Source of the DNA: Pseudomonadota bacterium
GTDB lineage: Bacteria; SAR324; XYD2-FULL-50-16; JAHJRI01
NCBI GenBank assembly: GCA_022360105.1
Contig: JAKSDL010000829.1
Coordinates: 1-11,291 of the forward strand
DNA length: 11,291 nt
Direction: 5' to 3'
The translations under genes and the position numbers were made by a program. Position 1 is the first letter of the stretch, and each line of letters begins with the position of its first letter. Below are positions 1 through 6,691 of the stretch, piece after piece. A model generated the notes under the pieces. It was given only the letters and a program-made list of their open reading frames with translations. It made no database searches and was not told the DNA's origin.

Positions 1-166
1 ATGATTTGCTGACATATTATCTCCAATATGGGGTTGAGATCAATAATGTATCTATTTGATTTTGCTATCTTATTATACATATTTTTCATACCCAATGCAA
101 TTTTAAAGTGGTCCATAAATCGCTTAAGTTAACGACATTAGATAGCCAATAACTGATAACTGTTTT

Positions 167-580
167 TTACTTCTTTATGATCTCCACCGGTCCAACCAGC
201 GTCATCACCCAGTACCTGGTGTTGCAGGTAAAATTACCAAAACTCCAGCCTTTGGGCACTTTGAACAGGGCAACCTTGTCATTCGCCAAGCCCTTAAAAG
301 TATAGTTTACCGGCTGCACGAGTAGTTTTTCAAACTCTGCCTTGCTGACAGGAAAAACTTCCTCCGGCTCGCTCCATTTGCCGCTTTGGTACTCCTGGAT
401 GATGAATTTCCCTCTTAAAAACCTGATTCTAACCAAATCCCTGTAAAACCCCATCTCTTCGATTTGATACACACCAACCAGCGATTTTGGTAACACCACA
501 GCGTTGCTTGTTTGAGTAAACAACACGGCAACAGCTGCAAGTAAAAAACATAACCTGGTCATTTTCAATAATTCATTCAT
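167..580 (-). CDS. Small secreted protein of unknown function
   Basis: I do not recognise a family. From the ATG at 580 the protein is 137 residues. Residues 1-27 form a signal peptide: a short polar start with Lys6 and Arg9, a hydrophobic stretch rich in Leu, Ala and Val, and a likely cut after Ser-Asn-Ala. No lipobox cysteine sits at the cleavage point. The mature part is a mixed, beta-rich sequence of about 110 residues with many aromatic and lysine residues and one cysteine near the C-terminus, so it is probably a soluble periplasmic protein. The frame stays open upstream to an ATG at 670, but that extension would bury the signal peptide and overlaps another open frame, so I prefer 580. 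ATG 562 is also possible. No strong ribosome site is visible. Its start lies 4 bases after the stop of the upstream open frame (585-785), which suggests translational coupling. The 166 bases downstream to the window edge hold nothing recognisable. Confidence 0.6.
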   Translation of the reverse strand: MNELLKMTRLCFLLAAVAVLFTQTSNAVVLPKSLVGVYQIEEMGFYRDLVRIRFLRGKFIIQEYQSGKWSEPEEVFPVSKAEFEKLLVQPVNYTFKGLANDKVALFKVPKGWSFGNFTCNTRYWVMTLVGPVEIIKK

Positions 581-584
581 GGCT

Positions 585-785
585 TCATGTGTTGCGGGTT
601 TCGGGAAAGCAAGGGGTTTCACTATCTTCTTCAATACCGTACTGCATAAAAGTAGTACCGGCAAATTCAACAGCCACCGGTTTATTCTTCGTTATCAACC
701 GAGGAATGGTCCGGGTCACTCGGCCTGCAATGCCGGTCTCTTCCGATCCCGTACCGTTAACCAACAGGAACGCAGGTAACGTTAC
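585..785 (-). pseudogene. Open frame without a clear start, possible gene remnant
   Basis: On the minus strand 66 sense codons run from just after a TAA (786-788) to a TGA at 585-587, with no ATG until late in the frame. The translation looks protein-like: it begins near TLPAFLLVNGTGSEETG and later reads NKPVAVEFAGTTFMQYG, with a sensible mix of charged and hydrophobic residues. The stop falls 4 bases before the start of the small secreted protein gene, the spacing of a co-translated pair. Only TTG at 764 or GTG in the middle could start it, and neither has a Shine-Dalgarno sequence. It may be the surviving 3' end of a decayed gene, a frameshifted gene, or chance. A short ATG-initiated frame (from 823) in another phase ends close to 780, so a single frameshift could once have joined the two. 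I do not recognise the family. Confidence 0.3.
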
Positions 786-990
786 TTATACCGGTAGTTA
801 AATTGTTTTTTAGAATAGATATGCATAAAAATCGTTAAAATACAGCTACTTGTGAATAAAAATACGACCTGGCACATTTTTCGAAATAAGCCTGTAAATC
901 TCAGTTTGAATACAAGAATGTTTGTGATGCCAGATTAATCCGGAGATATCTAATCTGTCATTTTTTAAAAGCTTTTAGCAGGAGAATAGA
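786..990. other. AT-rich spacer upstream of the transporter gene
   Basis: The bases between the possible remnant and the ATG at 991 are AT-rich and hold no convincing gene. They contain an inverted repeat (931-957), a perfect 12-bp palindrome TAAAAGCTTTTA (966-977), and the Shine-Dalgarno AGGAG at 980-984. A TGGCAC at 880-885 resembles the -24 half of a sigma-54 promoter, but the matching -12 half is poor. Confidence 0.4.
931..957. promoter_or_regulatory. Inverted repeat upstream of transporter gene, possible operator or terminator
   Basis: CAGATTA (931-937) and TAATCTG (951-957) are perfect 7-bp inverted arms around a 13-base spacer, 33 bases before the start codon at 991. A run of six T begins 4 bases later, so it could be a weak terminator for upstream transcription. 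Its place just ahead of the gene would equally suit an operator. Confidence 0.3.
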
Positions 991-2151
991 ATGAACAAGC
1001 CAAGTTTTTCCCCATTGAGTTTTCTCGCTTCATTAGGTGCAGGCGGAATCGCAGTCATTCCATTTGCATTTTTCCAATACACCTTTCACACAGGAAAAGG
1101 ATTGATCACTTTTGGACAAATCGATCACTTCTCCCTTCCTGTCGCCCAACAATTGCTATTTTATCTTTTGGAACTGGTAATGGTCGTCTTTGCCGCAATA
1201 CATTTCGTGCTGACCTTTCAAAACATCAAAGGATTGATAAGGTGGGTTAAAACCGATGCATACAAGGATTTTATTAATGATCCCCTTAAAAACTCAGCAA
1301 TCATGGCAGTATTCATTTCTTTTACTATGACCCTGAACGTCTTTATCGGACCGATTCGCTTCTTTGTACCTTACATGTCAGCTAACTTGCAGACTTTTAT
1401 GTTGCCTGCGCTGATTGTGATGGCTGTTATCTGGTTCTTTATGATGAACATGGAAATTCGCCTGTTGAGGCTTTCTTTTGTCAACAGCTTTGATGTCAGC
1501 AAAATCCATTTCGGTTGGTTGCTGCATCCGTTTGCTTTGGGTATGGGAACTGTAACCCTGACAGGAATCGCTGCCATGTCTCAATCACCAGGTATTGCTC
1601 ACTCCGCTGCCAGTCTTGCAGCTATTAGCGGCACCATGGCCTCTTTCCTGCTGATTGTAAAACTGATCTCAATTTTTAAAAGCCATTTTGCCTCTGAGGG
1701 ATTGCCCGAGAAACAGTTTTTGCCCAGCATGCTGATTGTGGTTCCCATTATCACTTTGCTGGCCATTTCAGGTTTCCGCCTGGGGCATTATTTCCACAGG
1801 CAGTTTGGATTTGAAACGGAATTCCTTGAGCTATTTGTTATTGGATTTTCTTATGCTTTCGAAACCTGGTACCTGTGGTTCGGACTGGTGTTGCTCAAAG
1901 ACTATTTCAAGAATCATTTTTTCAAAAATGAATTCTATATGAGCCAATGGGGTCTGATCTGTCCTTTCGTTGCTTATGCTGTCCTGGGAAGTTTTGTTTA
2001 TAAACTGTTTGTACCCAATGTGATTGTGTACGGACTAACCCTGGTGAGTTCTGCTGTTGCCATAGGTCTTTTTGGTCTGGTCTTAAAACGATACCTCAGT
2101 TGCCGAATGAATCAAGGCAATCCCAAAACAGCTATCGCCTGTATTTCCTAA
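991..2151 (+). CDS. TsoY/SLAC1-like ten-helix membrane transporter
   Basis: A 386-residue integral membrane protein. I count about ten hydrophobic helices, roughly at residues 12-33, 55-77, 103-123, 133-156, 172-195, 205-228, 245-265, 280-305, 318-338 and 344-366. This matches the ten-helix fold of the tellurite-resistance/dicarboxylate (TDT) and SLAC1 anion-channel superfamily. The N-terminal SPLSFLASLGAGGIAV is what I recall from the TsoY family, some members of which are selenoproteins. Family placement is from memory of motifs, not a search. No in-frame TGA is present, so this copy reads as an ordinary protein ending in TAA. The likely role is anion movement across the inner membrane; the substrate cannot be told from sequence. 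The start has AGGAG six bases upstream. The gene stands alone on the plus strand and converges on the psiE-like gene. Confidence 0.6.
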   Translation: MNKPSFSPLSFLASLGAGGIAVIPFAFFQYTFHTGKGLITFGQIDHFSLPVAQQLLFYLLELVMVVFAAIHFVLTFQNIKGLIRWVKTDAYKDFINDPLKNSAIMAVFISFTMTLNVFIGPIRFFVPYMSANLQTFMLPALIVMAVIWFFMMNMEIRLLRLSFVNSFDVSKIHFGWLLHPFALGMGTVTLTGIAAMSQSPGIAHSAASLAAISGTMASFLLIVKLISIFKSHFASEGLPEKQFLPSMLIVVPIITLLAISGFRLGHYFHRQFGFETEFLELFVIGFSYAFETWYLWFGLVLLKDYFKNHFFKNEFYMSQWGLICPFVAYAVLGSFVYKLFVPNVIVYGLTLVSSAVAIGLFGLVLKRYLSCRMNQGNPKTAIACIS

Positions 2152-2166
2152 AGATCCTCTTCAATG

Positions 2167-2199
2167 TCCGTCCGGATGCGTTAAACGCAACCCGACGGA
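2167..2199. repeat. Imperfect palindrome, REP-like or terminator hairpin
   Basis: TCCGTC (2167-2172) pairs with GACGGA (2194-2199), and TGCGTT (2177-2182) pairs with AACGCA (2184-2189) around a single A. Two G-C pairs lie between them, flanked by one C-C and one A-A mismatch. The whole is a 33-base stem with an essentially closed tip. It begins 15 bases after the transporter stop codon. No T-run follows, so it looks more like a dispersed palindromic repeat than a simple intrinsic terminator, although it could protect or end the transcript. Confidence 0.5.
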
Positions 2200-2403
2200 T
2201 AGTCTTCGGTGAAGTAACTACCGGAAGCTTTCTCAAAAAAAAATCACATTGAAAGATACAGAGATACAAAGCAGCCGCTTTTTTTAAGCTATTGGTTGCT
2301 TGTTAAATAAAACAAGATCGAAAAGGCGTGGAAGAAAATCGCTTAGGGCAAAAAACAGGGGAATCACAACGGTCGGAAAGAGGATAACTTGTCTGTCTTC
2401 AAG

Positions 2404-2847
2404 TTAAGATTCATCCTGATCTTGTTTCTTTTTTTTCATATCGATGGTCAAACCTGATCTTTTTAACAGGTAATAGCCTGTAGCTAAAGCTAGAATCATA
2501 GTTGAAAGGCCGATCAATTCCATGTAGGAAAACTTTGCAAAATCCCAGATGATCACCTTCCGAGCAATGGCAATAATAGCCACAAGAATCACGAATTCCA
2601 CATGTAAGACATCTTCCTTCAAATAAACCTTTATCGTTTCCAATAGCTCCAGACCAATCAAAATGATGAGAAACAAGCTGAATAACTCCATTAATCGGTC
2701 GGCATTAATAATAAAGATCGGTGGTGCTATAATGTCCAATGTAATTTCATAGGCAATATCTATAAAGGACAGCACCAATATGGTGCAAAAAACCAGCAAA
2801 ATACCGGCAATCAATACCTTTTCGATTTTTTTAATGATTTTTAACAT
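2404..2847 (-). CDS. psiE: PsiE-family phosphate-starvation-inducible membrane protein
   Basis: A 147-residue small membrane protein. Four hydrophobic helices are visible at about residues 11-33, 53-69, 82-98 and 108-127, with a lysine-rich start and a strongly charged C-terminal tail (KKKKQDQDES). The length, the four-helix pattern and the segment running through helix 3 into Ala-Arg-Lys fit the PsiE family (Pfam PF06146), whose founder is induced by phosphate starvation in E. coli; its biochemical role is unknown. The ATG at 2847 has only a weak GGA-type ribosome site. It is divergent from the Rid gene and convergent with the transporter. I see no clear Pho box in the upstream spacer, so phosphate control is family lore here and not something the sequence shows. 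Confidence 0.7.
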   Translation of the reverse strand: MLKIIKKIEKVLIAGILLVFCTILVLSFIDIAYEITLDIIAPPIFIINADRLMELFSLFLIILIGLELLETIKVYLKEDVLHVEFVILVAIIAIARKVIIWDFAKFSYMELIGLSTMILALATGYYLLKRSGLTIDMKKKKQDQDES

Positions 2848-3227
2848 GTCATTCCATCAGATGTTGGTTTTCTATGAATACTTGATTCATGAAAGATGGG
2901 ATCATAGGGTCCGACCTCCCATGTGTCAAGATATTTTTCAGGACATTAAATGCTTTAAATTAAGTTCTATCCTCTGACCAGTGCCTGAGCGGAAAATAGT
3001 TAAACCTGATCCGGCCTTGTTTCAGATACCGGAATTCAGCTTGAAGATTAAAGATGCAAGCCTTGCCCCAAACCTGGGCGTTAATTTTGCAATCTTAATC
3101 TTTCTGTTCACAATTTCAGCTTTTTCGCAGAAATTGTGAACAGACGCTGACTTTTAGCATTTTGTCTACATTTTTGAAATGACGGTGCAAGATAGCATCG
3201 CAGTATCCGATATGATTGGAGTCTCTT
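2848..3227. other. Divergent intergenic region with nested inverted repeats
   Basis: These 380 bases separate the divergent psiE-like and Rid-family genes and contain no convincing gene. They must carry promoters in both directions. The half nearer the Rid gene is rich in dyads: an imperfect pair, GATTAAAGATGCAAG (3046-3060) against TTTTGCAATCTTAATC (3085-3100), and a perfect 15-bp pair at 3103-3144. The Rid ribosome site GGAG lies at 3218-3221. Confidence 0.5.
3103..3144. repeat. Perfect 15-bp inverted repeat in the Rid gene leader
   Basis: TCTGTTCACAATTTC (3103-3117) is perfectly complementary to GAAATTGTGAACAGA (3130-3144) across a 12-base loop. It lies 84 bases before the Rid start codon. 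No T-tract follows directly, so it is not a standard terminator. It may be a regulator site, a leader hairpin, or the end pair of a tiny mobile repeat. Confidence 0.6.
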
Positions 3228-3632
3228 ATGGAAAATTCTATTATCCGCCTGAATCCCCCCACCTTGCCGGACGCTACAAAGTCTGGATATTCCCAGATCA
3301 CCGTGATGGAACCGGGTCGGCTGGCTTTCATTTCAGGGCAGGTTGCTTTGCAGCCTAATGGCGAGCCTGTTCCGGACAAACTGAGCGAGCAGGCGCAGAT
3401 TGTGGCTGTGAATGCAAAAGCTGCCTTGGATGCGGTTAATGCAACACCCCATGACATTGTTATGGCACGTATCTATATGGTTGATTTGACGCCGGAACGG
3501 CTCGAAGAGATGATTCCACACATCCTTGCCGCGTTCGATGGCGCACAGCCAAGCATCACTGGAGTCGGAGTCGCTGCCCTGGCTGCACCCGAGTATCAAC
3601 TGGAGATGGAACTCATCGTCAGGATACCGTAA
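3228..3632 (+). CDS. RidA-family (YjgF/YER057c/UK114) protein lacking the catalytic arginine
   Basis: A 134-residue protein of usual Rid length and a single chorismate-mutase-like domain. Family marks include the RLAFISGQVAL segment (residues 31-41), the helix with Gln-Ala-Gln and Asn-Ala-Lys-Ala-Ala-Leu (55-67), the strand RIYMVDL (81-87), and the C-terminal LEMELIV strand with conserved Glu126. Archetypal RidA hydrolyses reactive enamine/imine intermediates such as 2-aminoacrylate and needs an arginine in a Pro-Ala-Arg-Ser motif (Arg105 in E. coli). Here the matching stretch reads Pro108-Ser-Ile-Thr, so the arginine is replaced by isoleucine. That places it with the Rid subgroups lacking imine deaminase activity, whose substrates are mostly unknown. 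I chose ATG 3228 because GGAG lies six bases upstream; a TTG at 3216 is in frame but overlaps that site. The gene converges on the outer-membrane barrel gene. Confidence 0.85.
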   Translation: MENSIIRLNPPTLPDATKSGYSQITVMEPGRLAFISGQVALQPNGEPVPDKLSEQAQIVAVNAKAALDAVNATPHDIVMARIYMVDLTPERLEEMIPHILAAFDGAQPSITGVGVAALAAPEYQLEMELIVRIP

Positions 3633-3638
3633 AATCAG

Positions 3639-3675
3639 GGGTCAGGCTTGCGTTATTGCGTTATTGACCTGACCC
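3639..3675. repeat. REP-like palindrome with internal tandem 8-mer, possible bidirectional terminator
   Basis: GGGTCAGG (3639-3646) and CCTGACCC (3668-3675) are perfect inverted arms. The 21-base loop carries two tandem copies of TTGCGTTA (3648-3663). It starts 6 bases after the Rid stop and ends 14 bases before the 3' end of the barrel gene, so it sits where two converging transcripts must stop. No clear T-run follows on either strand. The GGGGTCAGG arm resembles the short palindromes I associate with REP-type elements mobilised by Y1 tyrosine transposases, but no such transposase gene is in the window. Confidence 0.55.
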
Positions 3676-3689
3676 TCGCTCTCTCCCCC

Positions 3690-5255
3690 TTAAATAGAGT
3701 ATTTTATTTCTGCCTGGTAATCGGCCAATCGTGTTCCTTCAACATCGATGTGTGAGACTGCGAAATAAATTTCCAGACCGTTGGTGATCTTGTATTTGAG
3801 ATAGGCTTTCACTTTGCTTTCTACCGGTTCACTTTCCTCATCCCAGTAACCTGCAAACATCATGTTGAATTTGAGGGCATTTCCTGTCAGAAAATCGATA
3901 TCAAAAGATCCTGAGACGATGTTCGTTATCTCCCTTCTCTGTCCGTTAAGATAATTGGTTTTTAGATCTAAAGGATTTTCTTCCCGGTAATTCTCAACAG
4001 TCTGCCTGCCCGCATAAAGATTAAGTGTTGCAGATCCAAGTTTAAATTCTCCACCCAGTAAATATTGACTCCAGCTGTTTTTAATAAAAGGATCATCACC
4101 GTCTTCATCCTTGGTAACATACTGAACTGCAGACAATTTTGGAATCCAGGAGGACAAACCAAGCTGCAGATCCAATCCAACGCTTTTCAAGCGATGATAA
4201 ACCCTTTTGGCACGGTTGTGCTCATTCATATCGGTGAGAAGCTGAGATAAACTTGAGGAAGGATCGTATTCCATTTCATCGCCGGAACTGTCCAGCAATG
4301 CCGTATCTGACTGAGGATCGGTCCCGTCAACATAACTGATAGCAACATCCAGCTTTGAAAGTGATCCCACCAGACGCGTGGCCCACTTGCTGTTTTCTGC
4401 TTTTGCTTCCCTGGTTTCGGATCCACCCGGAAACAGGTATTCCGTAAATGTCGGATTTATATTCACTTTACCAACCGGAATAAAGGCGACTTCTATGGCG
4501 CTGTCCCCTATCTCTTGTTTGAGGAATATTCCCGAAGAGGCCAGTTTGGTGTCTTCATACTCGGAAGTTACATAGGTATTATCCCTGGCATTCAATCGGT
4601 CGGTCGGTACCTCGTACCCTTCCATAAAGCTCCAGGTGACGAGCTGTGTTCCCACTTTCCAGGTACGGCTGCCCTCATAAAGCTCCACGAAAGACTCCAC
4701 CATGCGAACAGAGGCTGTTTGTGTATCCTGATTCTCTTCAGTCGTCGCTTCGTGATCCTCGCTGGAAATCTGCTCAGCCATGTCGTAATCCAGGTTAATG
4801 GCACTGAAAAGGCGGGCACGGTCTCCCAGATAAGCTTCAAGGGAAACCTGGGCCCGGGCTCCCGCATATGTATATCCCGACTCTGTCTGTTCATCCGGAA
4901 TACTGTGACCATAACCGGCAAGTTGTTGATACTGGACCCACAATTCATCCGAATACGCTGATCTGTTCCAATTTATAATCGGTTTAAGATAACCATTCAC
5001 AGTGTACGATATTGTGCCTGCGGATGATTCATCCTGATCAGCTTCATCGGTCAGGGATGCCAAGGAGCCATCCAAACCTGACTCAGCTGCACCGGCAAGA
5101 TCAACATCGTCTTCCGTCTCTTCCAGCCCTTCCAGCAAGGTTTCTTCGGTGGTCTCGCCCAGTTGCCGCAGCAAATCCAGATCGTCCGCATGAACCGGGA
5201 GCCCCGGGACAATCAAACAGCAAAGCACAATCCAAGCTATCTTACTAATTTGCAT
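3690..5255 (-). CDS. Outer-membrane beta-barrel protein of the RND export operon
   Basis: A 521-residue exported protein. Residues 1-23 are a signal peptide ending Val-His-Ala. Residues 24-80 are strongly acidic and helix-prone (LLEGLEETEDDVDLAG and similar), which suggests a periplasmic arm or short coiled coil. From about residue 81 to the end come alternating amphipathic strands with many Tyr, Trp and Phe residues, typical of a porin-like barrel; the last strand ends in Lys-Tyr-Ser-Ile where many barrels end in Phe. I cannot assign a family with certainty. Proteins of DUF1302 or alginate-export type often accompany similar exporters, and this may be a relative. The ATG at 5255 has GGAG five bases upstream. 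It is the last of four genes in one direction, 247 bases after the LolA-like gene. The likely role is as the outer-membrane acceptor or exit for cargo delivered by the exporter and the LolA-like protein. Confidence 0.7.
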   Translation of the reverse strand: MQISKIAWIVLCCLIVPGLPVHADDLDLLRQLGETTEETLLEGLEETEDDVDLAGAAESGLDGSLASLTDEADQDESSAGTISYTVNGYLKPIINWNRSAYSDELWVQYQQLAGYGHSIPDEQTESGYTYAGARAQVSLEAYLGDRARLFSAINLDYDMAEQISSEDHEATTEENQDTQTASVRMVESFVELYEGSRTWKVGTQLVTWSFMEGYEVPTDRLNARDNTYVTSEYEDTKLASSGIFLKQEIGDSAIEVAFIPVGKVNINPTFTEYLFPGGSETREAKAENSKWATRLVGSLSKLDVAISYVDGTDPQSDTALLDSSGDEMEYDPSSSLSQLLTDMNEHNRAKRVYHRLKSVGLDLQLGLSSWIPKLSAVQYVTKDEDGDDPFIKNSWSQYLLGGEFKLGSATLNLYAGRQTVENYREENPLDLKTNYLNGQRREITNIVSGSFDIDFLTGNALKFNMMFAGYWDEESEPVESKVKAYLKYKITNGLEIYFAVSHIDVEGTRLADYQAEIKYSI

Positions 5256-5502
5256 ATCACTCCATAATAAAAAATAAAGTGTTCATTCTGTCTCAAATAA
5301 TACAAAAAACAGTCACTACGAAGACACAAAGATCGCGACGTTTTGTTAATTAGCACATGAGGAAATGAATATGTAAAAAAACACCTGGTCTATCAAAAGT
5401 GGGATATACCTTTGCAATCTCCCTGGCATGTTGATTTTACGCCCATTCCTTTTTTTTCGTGATCTCTGTGGTGAATAATTACAAAGCAATTGATTCTGTT
5501 TG
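5256..5502. repeat. Spacer holding dispersed 'CACCACAGAG' type repeat fragments
   Basis: Read on the minus strand, 5452-5482 gives an ATTATTCACCACAGAGATCACG type sequence, ending in an A-run. This closely resembles a short sequence I recall as common in intergenic DNA of Desulfobacterota. On the plus strand, 5311-5334 (CACTACGAAGACACAAAGATC) looks like a diverged copy in the opposite orientation, and 2251-2270 (GAAAGATACAGAGATACAAA) may be another. They have no coding potential. The repeat identity rests on memory and needs a genome search. Confidence 0.3.
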
Positions 5503-6369
5503 TTACCACCAGCGTCTTGTCAGGAATGATGTCTTAAAAATATCCGAACGGACGGAGGCGGCCGCCTTACCTGTTTTGATATTGGTCATTTTCATAATGG
5601 TTTTAGTGCCCCTGATAACACTCTTCACTTCGGTTCCGGTCAGCATAAAGACCCGTTTGTTATCTTTGTTTTTAAACACCTTGAAAGAAAGCAGCCTGTT
5701 GGTTTTAAACAATTGTCCGTTGAGATCGTATTGTTCGCTTTTAAAAATCAAGCCCGATTTTACGTGAATCCACAGGATTGCCCTACTGACACCGTAATCT
5801 TTTTGTTGTTGCTTGCTTTTAAAAGCAGCTTCGATTTTTTCGACAGGGATCTTTTTCCCCTTGAATGAAATCGATTCAGTTCCCAGCCAGGTAAAATCAC
5901 TTTCATCAATATTCCTCGGTGCAAGATCTCCGTTGGACATATCTGATCCCATGAACGACGAACTTTTGTCAGATCCGATAATCCTTTTGGGTTTGCGTAG
6001 TCCCTTCAGGTAAATCCATTGGTCATCGTCATCGTCGGCAACTTCTATCGTAAGACTTCCGTTTCCTTTATCGTCAGCTGGTGCAAAAAAGGAAGATATC
6101 GTATGAACCAGGCGCTTATCCTTATCCCTGAAATCGCTGTAATAGCGAGCACCTCTTGATTTCTTGGTGAAAACCACTTTGCCCTGTGCGTTGAATATCT
6201 GGAGATGCACCTGGTTCAACGATTTTTCAAGCACGGGCAAGGCATCCACTTGCTCCATGATTTTTCGTCCTTTTTCCCGGGGAGTTTCCGCAAAAGCGGT
6301 TCCATCACTAAGCAAAATTGCCATTAATAAAGAAAAAGTAATGAAAATGGATTTTTTTATGTGAGTCAT
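5503..6369 (-). CDS. LolA-like outer membrane lipoprotein-sorting protein
   Basis: A 288-residue periplasmic protein. Residues 1-27 are a signal peptide with a cut after Ala-Phe-Ala. The core carries the signature of the LolA_like 'outer membrane lipoprotein-sorting protein' family (Pfam PF17131): Asp-Gln-Trp118-Ile-Tyr, then LRKPKRI, then Ser-Phe139-Met-Gly-Ser-Asp143 and a following Asp148-Leu. These proteins adopt an open beta-barrel with a hydrophobic cavity and are regularly encoded beside MMPL-type RND exporters, where they are thought to carry a lipid or lipidated cargo across the periplasm. The ATG at 6369 has a perfect AGGAGG five bases upstream, the strongest ribosome site in the window. 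The protein is third in the inferred operon, separated from the exporter gene by a 322-base spacer containing a palindromic element. A run of five Asp residues (113-117) just before the signature tryptophan is unusual. Confidence 0.85.
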   Translation of the reverse strand: MTHIKKSIFITFSLLMAILLSDGTAFAETPREKGRKIMEQVDALPVLEKSLNQVHLQIFNAQGKVVFTKKSRGARYYSDFRDKDKRLVHTISSFFAPADDKGNGSLTIEVADDDDDQWIYLKGLRKPKRIIGSDKSSSFMGSDMSNGDLAPRNIDESDFTWLGTESISFKGKKIPVEKIEAAFKSKQQQKDYGVSRAILWIHVKSGLIFKSEQYDLNGQLFKTNRLLSFKVFKNKDNKRVFMLTGTEVKSVIRGTKTIMKMTNIKTGKAAASVRSDIFKTSFLTRRWW

Positions 6370-6444
6370 GATGTCCTCCTGATATTGGGTGTTTATGTCC
6401 GCATATTAGCGATGCTAAAGATAAAATCTGATTAATTCTCCTAA

Positions 6445-6606
6445 CAAACGGTAGGGCGGGGTTACATCCCCGCCGGGGGATTGGATTGAGAGAATGAATA
6501 AAAAATTAAATAGGTTTATGGTTTTAGTTCAAATTTATGCAAAAATTCCCGGTTTTTAGTATTACAAAAGCTGATCGGCGGGGTCGTAGCCCCGCCCTAC
6601 CGTTTG
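6445..6606. mobile_element. MITE-like element with GC-rich palindromic terminal inverted repeats
   Basis: The left arm (6445-6475) and the reverse complement of the right arm (6576-6606) match at 28 of 31 bases, both starting CAAACGGTAGGGCGGGG. Each arm is itself a palindrome, with GGCGGGG facing CCCCGCC across six bases. The 100-base interior is AT-rich and has no coding frame. The build (short, non-coding, inverted ends, GC-rich ends in an AT-rich setting) fits a non-autonomous miniature element or a paired REP unit. I found no clear target duplication. It lies inside the inferred operon, where the transcript would fold into strong hairpins. Confidence 0.65.
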
Positions 6607-6691
6607 CCATCTGCATCATTCAAGATAGTGAAAAGTTAATGGATTTAACGAAATATACTCGGGTTCTGCTCGCTATGATGCTTAAAATGAG

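Noticed and set aside
581..670. N-terminal extension of the secreted protein to ATG 670
   Set aside because: It would place 30 residues ahead of a clear signal peptide and overlap the protein-like frame 585-785.
880..895. Sigma-54-like site TGGCACATTTTTCGAA ahead of the transporter gene
   Set aside because: The -24 half is perfect, but the -12 half has GA where GC is required, and no activator gene is adjacent.
3076..3091. Sigma-54-like site GGGCGTTAATTTTGCA ahead of the Rid gene
   Set aside because: The -12 half is good, but the -24 half matches poorly beyond GG and C, and it falls within an imperfect stem that explains the bases equally well.
3116..3457. Minus-strand frame of 113 codons across the Rid gene start
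   Set aside because: It is antisense to a clear Rid-family coding region and runs through the 15-bp inverted repeat.
4515..4961. Plus-strand frame of 148 codons inside the barrel gene
   Set aside because: It is antisense to a well-supported 521-residue gene with signal peptide and ribosome site.
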